The notes under the pieces are model-generated. The model made no database searches. It was not told the DNA's origin and was given only the letters and a program-made list of their open reading frames with translations. From Caminibacter mediatlanticus TB-2 (GTDB lineage Bacteria > Campylobacterota > Campylobacteria > Campylobacterales > Nautiliaceae), in NCBI RefSeq assembly GCF_005843985.1, contig NZ_CP040463.1:32501-96500 (forward strand): 64,000 nt of DNA. The letters run 5' to 3'. Numbering within the stretch: position 1 is the stretch's first letter; each line of letters opens with the position of its first letter. Both the position numbers and the translations under genes were made by a program. Shown here in pieces: positions 35,275 to 45,063 of the stretch.

Positions 35275-36643
35275 CTTTTTTACCTTTCTCTCTTGGAATT
35301 AATATAATAGGTGTCCCAGTAAAATCGTCTTTTTGTCGTAAAAAGTTAATTAAATATCTTTCATATGAAAAGTGAAGCTTTGGTTTATTCATAATTAATG
35401 CAATCGTAGGAGGTTTTATTGCAAATTGAGTAGCATAATAAATTTTAATTTCTCTTCCTCTTATATCAGTTGGAAGATGATGTCTCTCAGTTGCTTCTTT
35501 TATCCATTCATTAAGTTTTGAAGTTGGAATTCTTTTTGTATAATTTCCATATACGTAAACTATTTTTTCTTTTAATTTATCAATATTTCTTTTAGTTTTA
35601 GCACTAACTACCATAAAAGGAGAATAATAAAGATATTTAAATCTATCTCTAACTTCACTCTCAAACTTCTTATAATCCATTTTTGCTTCATCCCACTTAT
35701 TAGCAACAATTATACAAGCATTTTTATGTTTTTGTATAAGACCTCCAATTTTTTCATCAAGCTCAACTATTCCGTTTTGTGCATCAAGGACTAAAATAGC
35801 AACATCTGCTTCTTCCAAAACTTTCTCAGTTCTCATTAAAGCATATTTTTCGATATCTTTAATTTTACTTCTTCTTCTAATTCCTGCTGTATCTACAAAA
35901 GTTATGTGATATCCATTAAAATAAATAGTTTCATCAATAGGGTCAATTGTAGTGCCATCTATATCACTTACAATTGCTCTTTCACTTCCTACTAATGCAT
36001 TAAGAAGGGAGCTTTTTCCAACATTTACTCTTCCTACAATTGCTACTTTTATCTCTTTAAGCTCTTCTAAATTTTCATCTTCTTCATCACTAAATAACTC
36101 TTCAAGAGGAATATCCTCTTCAATTGAGGTAGCCTCAATAATCTTTTGTTTCTTAGGTACAAATTCTTTAATTCTCTCAATTAACTTTCCAACTCCTCTA
36201 TTATGAGCAATTGAAATAGGAAAGACTTCATCTGCACCAAGTGAGTAAAAGTCGTATACACCTTCCATTAATTTATCGTTATCAACTTTATTAACAACTA
36301 AAATTAAAGGCTTATTCAACTTTTGAAGTTTTCTAAAATATTTTATCTCTTCCTCATCTGGGATTGTTCTTCCATCTACCATATATAAAATCAAATCAGC
36401 TTCTTTTGCTACTTCAAAAGCTTTTTCTTTTACTTTATTAAATAATTCATCTCTCTCTTCAAGTCCACCTGTATCAATTAAAATAATTTCTTCTAAATCA
36501 TCATCTAATGAGACTACTCTTTTTTTTATATCACGAGTAGTCCCTGCTTTTTCACTTACAATTGCATCACGCTCTCTTATAATTCTATTAAAAAAACTAC
36601 TTTTTCCTACATTTGGCTTACCAAGTATTGCCACTTTTATCAA
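35261..36643 (-). CDS. der: Ribosome biogenesis GTPase Der (EngA)
   Basis: Der assists 50S ribosomal subunit maturation. The 460-residue protein has two tandem GTPase domains, each with G1 (GKPNVGKSS near 8-16; GRVNVGKSS near 206-214), G3 (DTGG; DTAG) and G4 (NKVD; NKWD), then a C-terminal KH-like domain (about 370-450) and a Lys-rich tail. An acidic stretch links the two G domains (EEDIPLEELFSDEEDENLEE). Complete; nine bp after leuA. Confidence 0.97.
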   Translation of the reverse strand: MIKVAILGKPNVGKSSFFNRIIRERDAIVSEKAGTTRDIKKRVVSLDDDLEEIILIDTGGLEERDELFNKVKEKAFEVAKEADLILYMVDGRTIPDEEEIKYFRKLQKLNKPLILVVNKVDNDKLMEGVYDFYSLGADEVFPISIAHNRGVGKLIERIKEFVPKKQKIIEATSIEEDIPLEELFSDEEDENLEELKEIKVAIVGRVNVGKSSLLNALVGSERAIVSDIDGTTIDPIDETIYFNGYHITFVDTAGIRRRSKIKDIEKYALMRTEKVLEEADVAILVLDAQNGIVELDEKIGGLIQKHKNACIIVANKWDEAKMDYKKFESEVRDRFKYLYYSPFMVVSAKTKRNIDKLKEKIVYVYGNYTKRIPTSKLNEWIKEATERHHLPTDIRGREIKIYYATQFAIKPPTIALIMNKPKLHFSYERYLINFLRQKDDFTGTPIILIPREKGKKDEKN

Positions 36644-36652
36644 TTTATTTCC

Positions 36653-38200
36653 TTATATACTATCTTTATAGCTAATTTTTTTACCTAATAAATCTTTCAT
36701 ATGAACATAATTATTAAGTGCATTTATATATGCCCTCGCACTTGCAAGCATAGTATCAATACTAAGTCCATGTCCCATAACAGCTGGTTTATTCTCATCA
36801 AATATAACTTTAACCATTACTTTTGCTAATGCATCTTTACCTTCACTCACTGCTTCTACTTTATAATCCATAAGCTTTCCACTAATTCCACTAATTCTAT
36901 CAATTACTTTAAATACTGCATCAATTGTCCCCTCTCCTACTGCCGCATCTATAAACTCTTTATCTTCATATCTGATTTTTGCAGCAGCACTTGGAAGTCC
37001 ATCACTACAATCACTAAGTTGAAGAGAAACTAATTCATAAACTTTTGGTGTTTTATCAGTTGAATCATACATTATTGCTAAAATATCTTCATCATAAATC
37101 TCTTTTTTCTTATCAGCTAACTTTTTGAACTTAGTAAAAATTTCATTTAACTCATCTTCGCTAACTTCAAATCCAAGAGATTCAAGTTTTTTTCTTAAAG
37201 CATGTCTTCCGCTATGTTTTCCAAGAACAATTGTATCTTTTACATCAAGTCCAATATCCTCAGCACTCATTATTTCATAAGTTTCTTTGTGTTTTAATAC
37301 TCCATCTTGATGAATCCCACTCTCATGTGCAAATGCATTTCTTCCAACAATTGCTTTATTTGGTTGTGGCTCTATTCCTGTAATTGATGCAACAAGTCTA
37401 CTTGTTGGATAAATTTCTTTTGTATTAATTCTGGTATCAATTTGCTTAAATAAATCTCTTCTAACTTTTATAGCCATTACAATCTCTTCTAATGCTGCAT
37501 TACCAGCTCTCTCCCCAAGCCCATTTATAGTACATTCAACTTGTCTTGCACCATTTAAAACTGCATATAATGAGTTAGCAGTTGCAAGCCCTAAATCATT
37601 ATGGCAATGAACCGAGAATGTTACATTAGGAAAAGTTTGTGTTAATTCTTTTATCATTTCACCAATTTCCGTTGGGAATCTATATCCAACTGTATCTGGT
37701 ATATTTATAGTTTTTGCTCCTGCTTTAATTACCGCATCAATTATCTCTTTTAAAAAGCTCATTTCACTTCTTCCAGCATCCTCACAACTAAATTCAACAT
37801 CATCAACAAAACTTCTTGCATATTCAACTGCTTTTACTGCTCTATTTATAACTTCATCTGGTGTCATTTTAAGTTTATACTGCATATGAATAGGACTCGT
37901 TGCAATGAAAGTGTGAATTCTTTTAAGAGGTGCTGGGTCTATTGCTTTTGCAGCAGCTTCAATATCCTTCTCAACTGCTCTTGCTAATGAACAAATTGTA
38001 GAACTACTAACTTCTTTTGCAATATTATTAATTGCTTCAAAGTCTCCTGGAGATGCTGCTGCAAAACCTGCTTCGATAATATCTACTCTTAATTTTTCAA
38101 GTTGTTTTGCAACTTTTATTTTTTCTTCTATTGTCATAGAAGCACCTGGACTTTGTTCTCCATCTCTTAAAGTAGTATCAAATATTTTTACCATCTCCAT
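36653..38200 (-). CDS. leuA: 2-isopropylmalate synthase
   Basis: First committed step of leucine synthesis: acetyl-CoA plus 2-oxoisovalerate. The 515-residue protein has [16 protein letters not shown] at the start of the TIM-barrel, [15 protein letters not shown] with metal-binding His residues, [14 protein letters not shown], and a C-terminal LeuA allosteric domain (about 390-510). I place the start at the ATG 38200, eight bases after AAGGA; an upstream TTG at 38206 is too close to that site. It leads a run of nine genes from a consensus promoter. Confidence 0.96.
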   Translation of the reverse strand: MEMVKIFDTTLRDGEQSPGASMTIEEKIKVAKQLEKLRVDIIEAGFAAASPGDFEAINNIAKEVSSSTICSLARAVEKDIEAAAKAIDPAPLKRIHTFIATSPIHMQYKLKMTPDEVINRAVKAVEYARSFVDDVEFSCEDAGRSEMSFLKEIIDAVIKAGAKTINIPDTVGYRFPTEIGEMIKELTQTFPNVTFSVHCHNDLGLATANSLYAVLNGARQVECTINGLGERAGNAALEEIVMAIKVRRDLFKQIDTRINTKEIYPTSRLVASITGIEPQPNKAIVGRNAFAHESGIHQDGVLKHKETYEIMSAEDIGLDVKDTIVLGKHSGRHALRKKLESLGFEVSEDELNEIFTKFKKLADKKKEIYDEDILAIMYDSTDKTPKVYELVSLQLSDCSDGLPSAAAKIRYEDKEFIDAAVGEGTIDAVFKVIDRISGISGKLMDYKVEAVSEGKDALAKVMVKVIFDENKPAVMGHGLSIDTMLASARAYINALNNYVHMKDLLGKKISYKDSI

Positions 38201-38226
38201 TATCAAAATCCTTTATTTTTTTATAT

Positions 38227-38255
38227 ATTATATCTTTTAGATTAAAATTTGTCAA
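38227..38255 (-). promoter_or_regulatory. Consensus sigma-70 promoter of leuA-led run
   Basis: On the minus strand TTGACA occupies 38255-38250 and TATAAT 38232-38227, separated by exactly 17 bp. Both hexamers match consensus perfectly. The start would be about 20-25 bases before the leuA AUG. It lies in the 65-bp gap after pssA. Confidence 0.85.
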
Positions 38256-38265
38256 TGGAAAAAAA

Positions 38266-38979
38266 TTATCTTTTAGTAACTTTTAGTACTTTTAGATAAT
38301 TTATCAAACCTCTTATAAACCCATACAAGACATATAATGTTAAAATTATAGCAATTGATTCAATAGGATACAAATAAATAAGTGAAGCAATAAAAATAAT
38401 AAAAACTAATACCTTCATTGCAACATTTTTATTAAAGTTTATTTTTTTAAAACTTGGATATCTAAAATTACTTACCATTAAAAATGCCAAAAAAAACCCC
38501 CCAAGTAAAATTAAAATATCAAAATTTCCTCTATATTTTACATCAAGCATTATCCAACTGCTTAAAACAACCGCTGCGGTTGGTATTGGAAGTCCAATAA
38601 AGTATTTTGGGTCAATATCACCAGTAGTAACATTAAATCTTGCAAGTCTTATTGCGCCAAACACTACATAAATACCACTAATTAACGCACCAAACTTGCC
38701 AAACTTTTCACCGATTGCAAAAAATAACATCATAGCTGGAGCTACTCCAAAAGCAACCATATCAGCTAAACTATCAAATTCTACTCCAAATTTTGAAGTT
38801 GTATTTGTAATTCTTGCTATTCTTCCATCAAGACCATCTGCAATTAAAGATAAAATTATATAAATAAATGCTTTTTCAAATTTTCCTTGTGAAGAAGCAA
38901 TAATACTCATCACTCCAAAAAATGCACTTAAAGCTGTAAAAAAATTAGGAAGTAAATATGCTAAATTAATTTGCTTCAT
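38266..38979 (-). CDS. pssA: CDP-diacylglycerol-serine O-phosphatidyltransferase
   Basis: Makes phosphatidylserine. The 237-residue membrane protein has the CDP-alcohol phosphotransferase signature, here DGLDGRIARITNTTSKFGVEFDSLAD (about 48-73), matching D-G-x2-A-R-x8-G-x3-D-x3-D in type, with helices before and after. It is cytoplasmic-face membrane bound. It overlaps the psd-like gene by 14 bp; together they would convert CDP-diacylglycerol to phosphatidylethanolamine. The same order is found in Campylobacter and Helicobacter. Confidence 0.94.
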   Translation of the reverse strand: MKQINLAYLLPNFFTALSAFFGVMSIIASSQGKFEKAFIYIILSLIADGLDGRIARITNTTSKFGVEFDSLADMVAFGVAPAMMLFFAIGEKFGKFGALISGIYVVFGAIRLARFNVTTGDIDPKYFIGLPIPTAAVVLSSWIMLDVKYRGNFDILILLGGFFLAFLMVSNFRYPSFKKINFNKNVAMKVLVFIIFIASLIYLYPIESIAIILTLYVLYGFIRGLINYLKVLKVTKR

Positions 38980-39616
38980 TAATATATCCTATTAAACTCT
39001 CACCTGCTTTTACTTTTTGAAACTCACTAACTTTTAAAGTAATATTTTTAGGTAAATAAACATCAACCTGACTTCCAAAAGTAATCATTCCATATCTTTC
39101 ACCAAGTTTTATAGGCCCTAAATCTCTAAACATTATTATTCTTCTTGTAATAAATCCAGCTATTTGATTTACAACAATTTGATTTTTTTCATTTTCAAAT
39201 AAAACTCTATTTTGTTCATTTAATTCACTTGCTTTATTAGAATTTAAAGATAAAAACATTCCATGAATATACTCTCTTGCACTCATCTCTCCTTTTATAG
39301 GCGAGCGTTGGATATGCACATCGAATAATGAAAGTCTAATTGAAATTTTTATGCTATTTTTATTCGTAATAGGAGATATTGATTCTTTTATTTCAATAAT
39401 AGTTCCATCACTTGGAGAAATTATTGCATTTTCACTATCATCTTCTGGAATTCTTGCAGGATTTCTAAAAAAGTAAACAAAAAATACAAAAATAACAAAA
39501 AAAAGAAGTTGCAAAATCGTTGGAAATTTAAATAAAAGAGATACTAAAAATAAAACTCCACTAATAGCAATATAAGGATAACCTTCTTTAAGAATTATTT
39601 CCGTTTTTTTCATCAT
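38966..39616 (-). CDS. Psd-related protein (short phosphatidylserine decarboxylase type)
   Basis: A 216-residue protein of the short, archaetidylserine-decarboxylase-like Psd class. Two adjacent membrane helices near 16-52 are followed by [36 protein letters not shown] with the active-site His, and the processing site FGSQVDV, where the Ser would become pyruvoyl. The start at ATG 39616 follows GAGGAA by four to six bases; a longer reading from 39649 lies deep inside ftsH and lacks such a site. It sits between ftsH and pssA, as Cj1115c does in C. jejuni. Confidence 0.85.
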   Translation of the reverse strand: MMKKTEIILKEGYPYIAISGVLFLVSLLFKFPTILQLLFFVIFVFFVYFFRNPARIPEDDSENAIISPSDGTIIEIKESISPITNKNSIKISIRLSLFDVHIQRSPIKGEMSAREYIHGMFLSLNSNKASELNEQNRVLFENEKNQIVVNQIAGFITRRIIMFRDLGPIKLGERYGMITFGSQVDVYLPKNITLKVSEFQKVKAGESLIGYINEAN

Positions 39617-41531
39617 TATTTTCCTCTTTTGCTTCATTATTTTTTTCATTAGAAGAATTATTTATAACTTCTTCTAACCTTCCTTCCTCATAGGCTTTGA
39701 TAAGTTCTCTTACTCTGCTTCCATCAATAACTTCTTTTTCAAATAAGTCTTTTACCATTGCTTCAATCACAGGTGAATATTTTTTAAGAGTTTCTTTAAC
39801 ATGTTTGTATCTATTTTCTAAAAATTCTTTTATAAATTTATCTACTTCTTCTTGTGTTTTTTCTGAATATTCTCTTTGCTGTGCAAATCCACCTAAAAAT
39901 CTATTTGTTTGTTTTTCTAATACCATAAGTCCAGCTACATCAGTCATTCCATACATACTAACCATAGCTCTTACAATATCAGTAGCTCTTTCAAGGTCAT
40001 TACCTGCACCTGTTGAGATTTCTCCTAAAAACACTTCCTCAGCTGCTCTCCCTCCAAGAAGAGTATCAACTTCTGCAATTAATTCACTTTTTTGCATTAA
40101 ATACTTATCTTCTTCTGGCATATTAAGAGTATATCCAAGTGCTGCAAGTCCTCTTGGGACAATTGAAACTTTTTTTACTTTTCTTGCTTTTTCAGTAACT
40201 TCTGCTATAACAGCATGTCCACTTTCATGATAAGCCACTATTTTTTTATCTTTATCATTAAGTCTTCTACTTTTTTTCTCTAAACCAGCTATTTGTCTCT
40301 CAACAGCTTCAACAAAATCTTCTTGATTTACCTCTTTTTTATTTTTTCTACCAGCAAGAAGTGCGGCTTCATTTACAATATTTGCTAAATCAGCCCCAGC
40401 AAGCCCTGCTGTCATTCTTGCAATCTCTTCTAAATCAACATCTTTTCCTGCTTTAATTTTTTTAATATGCACTTTTAAAATTTCAACTCTTCCTTTAAAA
40501 TCTGGCTTATCAACTAATACTTGCCTATCAAATCTACCAGGTCTAAGAAGTGCTGGGTCAAGTACTTCTGGTCTATTTGTTGCTGCAAGTACTATTACAG
40601 GCTCATTTGAATCAAATCCATCCATTTCAGCTAAAAGCTGGTTTAGAGTTTGTTCTCTTTCATCATTACCGCCCATAGGACCACCTGCGGCTCTACTTTT
40701 ACCAATCGCATCAATCTCATCAATAAAAATTATACTTGGTGCTTCTTTTTTTGCCTGATTAAATAAATCTCTAACTCTTGCTGCTCCAACACCTACAAAC
40801 ATCTCAATAAAGCTACTTCCACTCACTGCAAAAAAAGGTACATCTGCTTCACCTGCTACTGCTTTTGCAAGTAATGTTTTACCAGTCCCCGGAGGTCCTA
40901 CAAGCAAAACACCTTTTGGAATCTTTGCTCCAAGGTCTATATATCTATCTGGATTTTTTAGAAAATCTACTATTTCTTTTACTTCTTCTTTTGCTTCATC
41001 ATTACCAGCTACATCATCAAACTTAACATCTGGCTTTTCAGATTTTATAAGCCCTTTTGCACTTCCTATACCTAAAACACCACCCATTCCTTTTTGCATT
41101 CTACTTGCCAGAAACATCCAAATAGCAAAAAATATAAATATTGGAATAATCCACCCAAAAATTAACTCACTAAGCCAATTATTATCATTAATAGCTCCAT
41201 ATGGGACTTTATACTTGTCCAATATCTCTACTAATGTAGAGTCATTTGGTACTTTTTGGACTGTAATTACTTCTCCATCTTTAAGTTTAGCTCTTACAAT
41301 TTTTTGACCAATAGCAACATATGCTAATTTTCCTTCTTTTGCTAAATTTTTAATATCCGAATAAGTATAAACTTGAACTTGTTTATTGGAAGTTAAATTA
41401 TTAAGTTCATTTATTCCATTTGGCGCTATGCTTCTAAATACTATCACAATTAAAACAGCAAAAACTATAAATAATAATAAAGGATTTTTATCAAAAAAGT
41501 TATTGTTGTTTTTATTATTCTTCTTATCCAT
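39588..41531 (-). CDS. ftsH: ATP-dependent membrane metalloprotease FtsH
   Basis: FtsH degrades misassembled membrane proteins and some regulators. The 647-residue protein has two membrane helices (about 16-35 and 121-143) around a periplasmic domain, an AAA module with Walker A GPPGTGKT at 212-219, pore loop FVGVGA near 245, the second-region-of-homology Arg residues, and the zinc site HESGH at 435-439. The tail is Glu/Asn-rich low-complexity. It begins directly after the prmA stop. Confidence 0.98.
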   Translation of the reverse strand: MDKKNNKNNNNFFDKNPLLLFIVFAVLIVIVFRSIAPNGINELNNLTSNKQVQVYTYSDIKNLAKEGKLAYVAIGQKIVRAKLKDGEVITVQKVPNDSTLVEILDKYKVPYGAINDNNWLSELIFGWIIPIFIFFAIWMFLASRMQKGMGGVLGIGSAKGLIKSEKPDVKFDDVAGNDEAKEEVKEIVDFLKNPDRYIDLGAKIPKGVLLVGPPGTGKTLLAKAVAGEADVPFFAVSGSSFIEMFVGVGAARVRDLFNQAKKEAPSIIFIDEIDAIGKSRAAGGPMGGNDEREQTLNQLLAEMDGFDSNEPVIVLAATNRPEVLDPALLRPGRFDRQVLVDKPDFKGRVEILKVHIKKIKAGKDVDLEEIARMTAGLAGADLANIVNEAALLAGRKNKKEVNQEDFVEAVERQIAGLEKKSRRLNDKDKKIVAYHESGHAVIAEVTEKARKVKKVSIVPRGLAALGYTLNMPEEDKYLMQKSELIAEVDTLLGGRAAEEVFLGEISTGAGNDLERATDIVRAMVSMYGMTDVAGLMVLEKQTNRFLGGFAQQREYSEKTQEEVDKFIKEFLENRYKHVKETLKKYSPVIEAMVKDLFEKEVIDGSRVRELIKAYEEGRLEEVINNSSNEKNNEAKEENNDEKNGNNS

Positions 41532-42353
41532 CTATTTCCTTTCTAAGATAAGAGTAACCCACTCATTATCTTTTATTTCATCGATTAGTTTAAATTCTTT
41601 GTATTTTTCTAATACTTTGTTTTTATATTTGTCTATTATACCTGAAAGAATTAAATATTTATTAACTTTATTTTTTAAATCATCTGCAATAAATACTAAA
41701 ACATCCGCAATAATATTTGCTACAACCACATCATATTTTTTATCACTTTTATTAATGCTTCCTTCCCAAATATTGTTAAGTTTTGCATTATTAAGTTCAA
41801 AGTTTTCTTTTGTAGATTTTATAGCGACAGGGTCTGTATCGCATGCGTCTACAACTGCACCAAGTTTATTGGCAACAATTCCTAAAATGCCACTACCACA
41901 TCCAACATCTATTAAACTATCACCTTTTTTTACAACTTTTTTTAATGCTTTTATACAACTTTTTGTGGTCTCGTGATGTCCACTTCCAAAAGCTAATGCC
42001 GGGTCTATTAAAATATTAATTTTTCCTTCTTTTTTTGGGTACCAACTTGGATGGATATAAAATTCATCTATCTCAACAGGAGTAATGGACTCTTGATATT
42101 TTTTTATCCAATCTTCATTTGATTTTTTAGAAAGTTTTATATCTAAATTTATTTTTGTATCAAAAAGTTCTTCTAAGGAAGATATATAAGTTTTAAGTTC
42201 ATGTATCAACTCATCAAAACTATCTTCACTTCTTAAAATAAGACTATTTTCTTTCTCTTCTATTCCATTAAAAAATCTCTCCATTAAAAAATTTTCTATC
42301 TCTTCTTTAAATTTAGATGGAGTTATAGTTAATTCATAATAATATTTATCCAT
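41532..42353 (-). CDS. prmA: Ribosomal protein L11 methyltransferase
   Basis: PrmA trimethylates ribosomal protein L11 with S-adenosylmethionine. The 273-residue protein has an N-terminal substrate-recognition domain and a Rossmann-like methyltransferase domain with SLIDVGCGSGILGIVANKLG near 140-160 (motif I) and the N-I-I-A-D motif (VVANIIADVLV) near 208-218. Directly followed by ftsH with no gap. Same neighbours (cheY, ftsH) as in C. jejuni and H. pylori. Confidence 0.95.
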   Translation of the reverse strand: MDKYYYELTITPSKFKEEIENFLMERFFNGIEEKENSLILRSEDSFDELIHELKTYISSLEELFDTKINLDIKLSKKSNEDWIKKYQESITPVEIDEFYIHPSWYPKKEGKINILIDPALAFGSGHHETTKSCIKALKKVVKKGDSLIDVGCGSGILGIVANKLGAVVDACDTDPVAIKSTKENFELNNAKLNNIWEGSINKSDKKYDVVVANIIADVLVFIADDLKNKVNKYLILSGIIDKYKNKVLEKYKEFKLIDEIKDNEWVTLILERK

Positions 42354-42383
42354 TAATATTCTCTCCTTAAATAATTACAAGAA

Positions 42384-42389
42384 ATTATA
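42384..42389 (-). promoter_or_regulatory. -10 box of prmA-ftsH operon
   Basis: TATAAT on the minus strand preceded by TTG (extended -10 form), 31 bases before the prmA ATG; an AAGGAGA ribosome site follows. It lies between cheY and prmA, so prmA-ftsH-psd-like-pssA can be transcribed without cheY. Confidence 0.65.
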
Positions 42390-42414
42390 CAATATAAACG
42401 AAAGAAAAAAGAAG

Positions 42415-42795
42415 TTAAACTTGGATATTTAATTTTTGAAGTTTCTCTTTTAGAGTTTGTGGAGAGAATGGTTTTGCAATATAATTATTTGCACCAGCCT
42501 TTAAAGCTTTAATAACTTTTGGTTTTGCTGTTTCAGTAGTAGTCATAATAATTTTTACATCATTAAATTCAGGATGTTTTCTAACAAGAGTTAAAAACTC
42601 ATATCCATCCATTTTTGGCATATTCCAATCTAAAAATATAATTTTTACTTCGTCTTTATATTTTTGCAATTTTTCCCATGCATCTTCTCCATCAGTTGCC
42701 TCTATTAAATCTTCTGGTTTAAACCCAAGTTGCTTTAAAACATTTCCAATAATCTTTCTCATGGTCATCGCATCATCAACGATTAAAACCTTCAT
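42415..42795 (-). CDS. cheY: Chemotaxis response regulator CheY
   Basis: CheY carries the phosphoryl signal from CheA to the flagellar switch. The 126-residue single receiver domain has D7/D8 in IVDDAM, phospho-acceptor D56 in FLDWNMPKMDG, Thr at MTTTE near 86-88 and K108 in AKPF. No output domain. Own ribosome site (GAAGGAG) and promoter. Position before prmA-ftsH matches Cj1118c and HP1067. Confidence 0.95.
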   Translation of the reverse strand: MKVLIVDDAMTMRKIIGNVLKQLGFKPEDLIEATDGEDAWEKLQKYKDEVKIIFLDWNMPKMDGYEFLTLVRKHPEFNDVKIIMTTTETAKPKVIKALKAGANNYIAKPFSPQTLKEKLQKLNIQV

Positions 42796-42822
42796 AATAT
42801 CTCCTTCTTTTTTGCTATTTGT

Positions 42823-42828
42823 AGTATC
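42823..42828 (-). promoter_or_regulatory. Candidate -10 box of cheY
   Basis: GATACT on the minus strand, preceded by a run of eight T and GCC, 28 bases before the cheY ATG. The first base departs from consensus. It is the best hexamer in the 52-bp gap between hisA and cheY. Confidence 0.4.
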
Positions 42829-42847
42829 GGCAAAAAAAATAAAAATT

Positions 42848-43555
42848 TTACTTTATCTCTTTTAGTACTTTTTCTAAATCTATTTTTCCTTCATAAAAAG
42901 CTTTTCCTATAATAACTCCGTATATTTTATTTTCTTTAACTTTTTTAATATCCTCTTCACCTGCTACACCGCCACTTGCAATAACATTTTTTTGAGATGC
43001 TTTCATTATATCTAAAATAAAATCTATATTTAAGCCTTGAAGAGTCCCATCTTTTGATATATCAGTAGCTATTATACATTCAATCTCACTATCTTTATAA
43101 ATTTCAGCAAGTTTAGTAGCTTTTATACCCTCACTCTTATCCCACCCATCAACTGCAACATATCCATCTTTTGCATCAATTCCAACTGCAATAGGATATT
43201 TTTTAGAAAGTTTAATTACTTTTTTAGGCTCTCTTGCTGCAATGCTTCCTAAAATGAGTCTATTAATTCCTAAATCAAGATATCTTTTTATAGTATCTTC
43301 ATCTCTAATTCCACCACCAAGCTGAATTTTTAAATTTGTATTTTCTCTAATTTTTTTAATAGCTTCGATATTTTTAGGCTCTCCTGCAAAAGCTCCATTT
43401 AAATCTACAATATGAAGCCACTTAGCTCCCATATTTTCAAAATTTTTTGCAAGTTGCCAAGGCTCATCACTATATATTTTTGCACTATCCATTAAACCTT
43501 TTGTAAGCCTCACTGCTTTACCATCTTTTAAATCAATTGCTGGAAATATTATCAT
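42848..43555 (-). CDS. hisA: Phosphoribosylformimino-AICAR-P isomerase HisA
   Basis: HisA isomerises ProFAR to PRFAR in histidine synthesis. The 235-residue TIM barrel begins [20 protein letters not shown] with the first catalytic Asp (D8), and has the second phosphate/catalytic element [13 protein letters not shown] near 164-176. Length normal. Nine bp after hisH. The stop lies 52 bp before the cheY start. Confidence 0.96.
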   Translation of the reverse strand: MIIFPAIDLKDGKAVRLTKGLMDSAKIYSDEPWQLAKNFENMGAKWLHIVDLNGAFAGEPKNIEAIKKIRENTNLKIQLGGGIRDEDTIKRYLDLGINRLILGSIAAREPKKVIKLSKKYPIAVGIDAKDGYVAVDGWDKSEGIKATKLAEIYKDSEIECIIATDISKDGTLQGLNIDFILDIMKASQKNVIASGGVAGEEDIKKVKENKIYGVIIGKAFYEGKIDLEKVLKEIK

Positions 43556-43564
43556 CTATTCTCC

Positions 43565-44167
43565 TTAGAGTTTTACAAAATTTTCTAAAATTTTAAGTCC
43601 TTCATTATGACTTTTTTCAGGATGAGGTTGAAGGCCAAATACATTATCTTTATTTACTGCACTAACAAATTCATATCCATAAATGGTTTTACCAATTACA
43701 TACTTTTCATCACATACTGTATGATAAGAGTGGACAAAATATAAATAGGGATTATCTAATCCTTCAAAAATTTTACTTTTTTTATTAAAAACCTTATTCC
43801 ATCCCATTTGAGGAATTTTATGCTCACCTATTTTAGCTTTATCAAACCTAACAACCTCTCCTTCAATAATACCAAGTCCCTTATGTTCTCCAAATTCATA
43901 AGACTTTTCAAATAAAAGTTGCATTCCAAGACAAACTCCAAATACATACTTACCGCTTTTTATATACTCTTTAATAGCTTCATCAAGGTTATATTCTCTT
44001 AAATGCTCCATTGCATCACCAAAAGCACCAACTCCTGGCAAAAATAATTTATCATAATTTTTTAACTTATCTGCATCAGTTACTACCTCAGCTTTTACAT
44101 TTAGCTTATTAAAAGCGTTTTTTACACTTGCTAAATTACCCATATTATAATAAACAATACCTATCAT
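43565..44167 (-). CDS. hisH: Imidazole glycerol phosphate synthase subunit HisH
   Basis: HisH is the glutaminase that feeds ammonia to HisF. The 200-residue class I amidotransferase starts MIGIVYYNMGNLASV, has the nucleophile Cys79 in GVCLGMQLLFE and the His/Glu pair in GLQPHPEKSH near the C-terminus. HisF is not in the window. It overlaps the preceding membrane-protein gene by 4 bp and precedes hisA. Confidence 0.96.
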   Translation of the reverse strand: MIGIVYYNMGNLASVKNAFNKLNVKAEVVTDADKLKNYDKLFLPGVGAFGDAMEHLREYNLDEAIKEYIKSGKYVFGVCLGMQLLFEKSYEFGEHKGLGIIEGEVVRFDKAKIGEHKIPQMGWNKVFNKKSKIFEGLDNPYLYFVHSYHTVCDEKYVIGKTIYGYEFVSAVNKDNVFGLQPHPEKSHNEGLKILENFVKL

Positions 44168-45063
44168 TTTAAACTATCTTTTCCTACATTTTTCATATAA
44201 TAAGCAAGCCCTACTAAAAGTAATGTAACTGATGCAACAAGCATTGATGCATATATTAATTTTTGAGGTGCAATCATTGCAAATTTAAACACAAGCATTA
44301 AGCCTTCAATTGCTAAGGCTATAACAATACTTCCTAAAAATTTAATCATCGTTTTATGAATAGCAAATGGATGGTCCTCTTTTTCACCTAAAACTTCTTC
44401 AAACATTAATGTTTTTACCAAGTCATAAAGAGCAAGTGAAAGTGTAATTAAAATTGTAGACTCAAACATTTTTTTAACATCAATACCTTTAAAAGTATAA
44501 GTAAAAAACATTTTTATACCATCAATAAAGAGCATTGCACAAATTACAAATAAAGCAAGAGCAAAAACTCCATAAATTAATCTATTAAAATTATGGGCAA
44601 AAGTATCACCTTTTTCTTGATGAACAAATTTTAATATCTCTTTTAATGGAATATCTATTACAGCAACATATAACAATTGCCCTTTATCATTAAAAATTGG
44701 CATAGCTGCACTAACAACCATATCTCCACCAACTAAACTTGGATATGGGTCTGTTAAAATACATTTTTTCTCTTTTACTGCTTTATAAAAATAGGTTCTA
44801 TTTGATTGATTTAATTCAATATATGTATCTTTTAACTCTTTTTTTAATGTTATAACTTTACTAATTTGCTTCCCCTCAGCATCTAATATATAAGCTGCAT
44901 TTGCAAATGGTAGTTCGTGTATAATTCTTTCTAATCCTTCATATACCACATCAATACTTATATTTGGCAATTTATTTGGTAAATTTCTATGAAGTAAAAA
45001 ACATAAATATGCCCTTGCTTCTTTTCTAATTTTCTGAAATTCTTGAATTTCACTAATTAACAT
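44164..45063 (-). CDS. PDC/Cache-domain membrane protein, function unknown
   Basis: A 299-residue protein. Residues about 30-150 look like a PDC (Cache) sensor fold: AAYILDAEGKQISKVI, LNQSNRTYFYKAV and SAAMPIFNDKGQLLYVAVIDIPL. Four membrane helices follow (about 163-183, 201-220, 237-257, 268-288). No helix precedes the sensor domain, so it would face the cytoplasm, unlike ordinary Cache receptors. No kinase, GGDEF or methyl-accepting output. It overlaps maf by 11 bp and hisH by 4 bp. Confidence 0.7.
   Translation of the reverse strand: MLISEIQEFQKIRKEARAYLCFLLHRNLPNKLPNISIDVVYEGLERIIHELPFANAAYILDAEGKQISKVITLKKELKDTYIELNQSNRTYFYKAVKEKKCILTDPYPSLVGGDMVVSAAMPIFNDKGQLLYVAVIDIPLKEILKFVHQEKGDTFAHNFNRLIYGVFALALFVICAMLFIDGIKMFFTYTFKGIDVKKMFESTILITLSLALYDLVKTLMFEEVLGEKEDHPFAIHKTMIKFLGSIVIALAIEGLMLVFKFAMIAPQKLIYASMLVASVTLLLVGLAYYMKNVGKDSLK

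Noticed and set aside
39588-39649. Upstream start of the psd-like gene at 39649
   Set aside because: It would put 12 Lys-rich residues deep inside ftsH without a ribosome site; the ATG at 39616 has GAGGAA in front.
39697-40230. A 177-codon plus-strand reading within ftsH
   Set aside because: Antisense shadow of a strongly conserved gene; Ser/Leu-rich composition typical of such shadows.
41386-41976. A 196-codon plus-strand reading over the ftsH/prmA junction
   Set aside because: Both genes on the other strand are well supported; no family features and no ribosome site.
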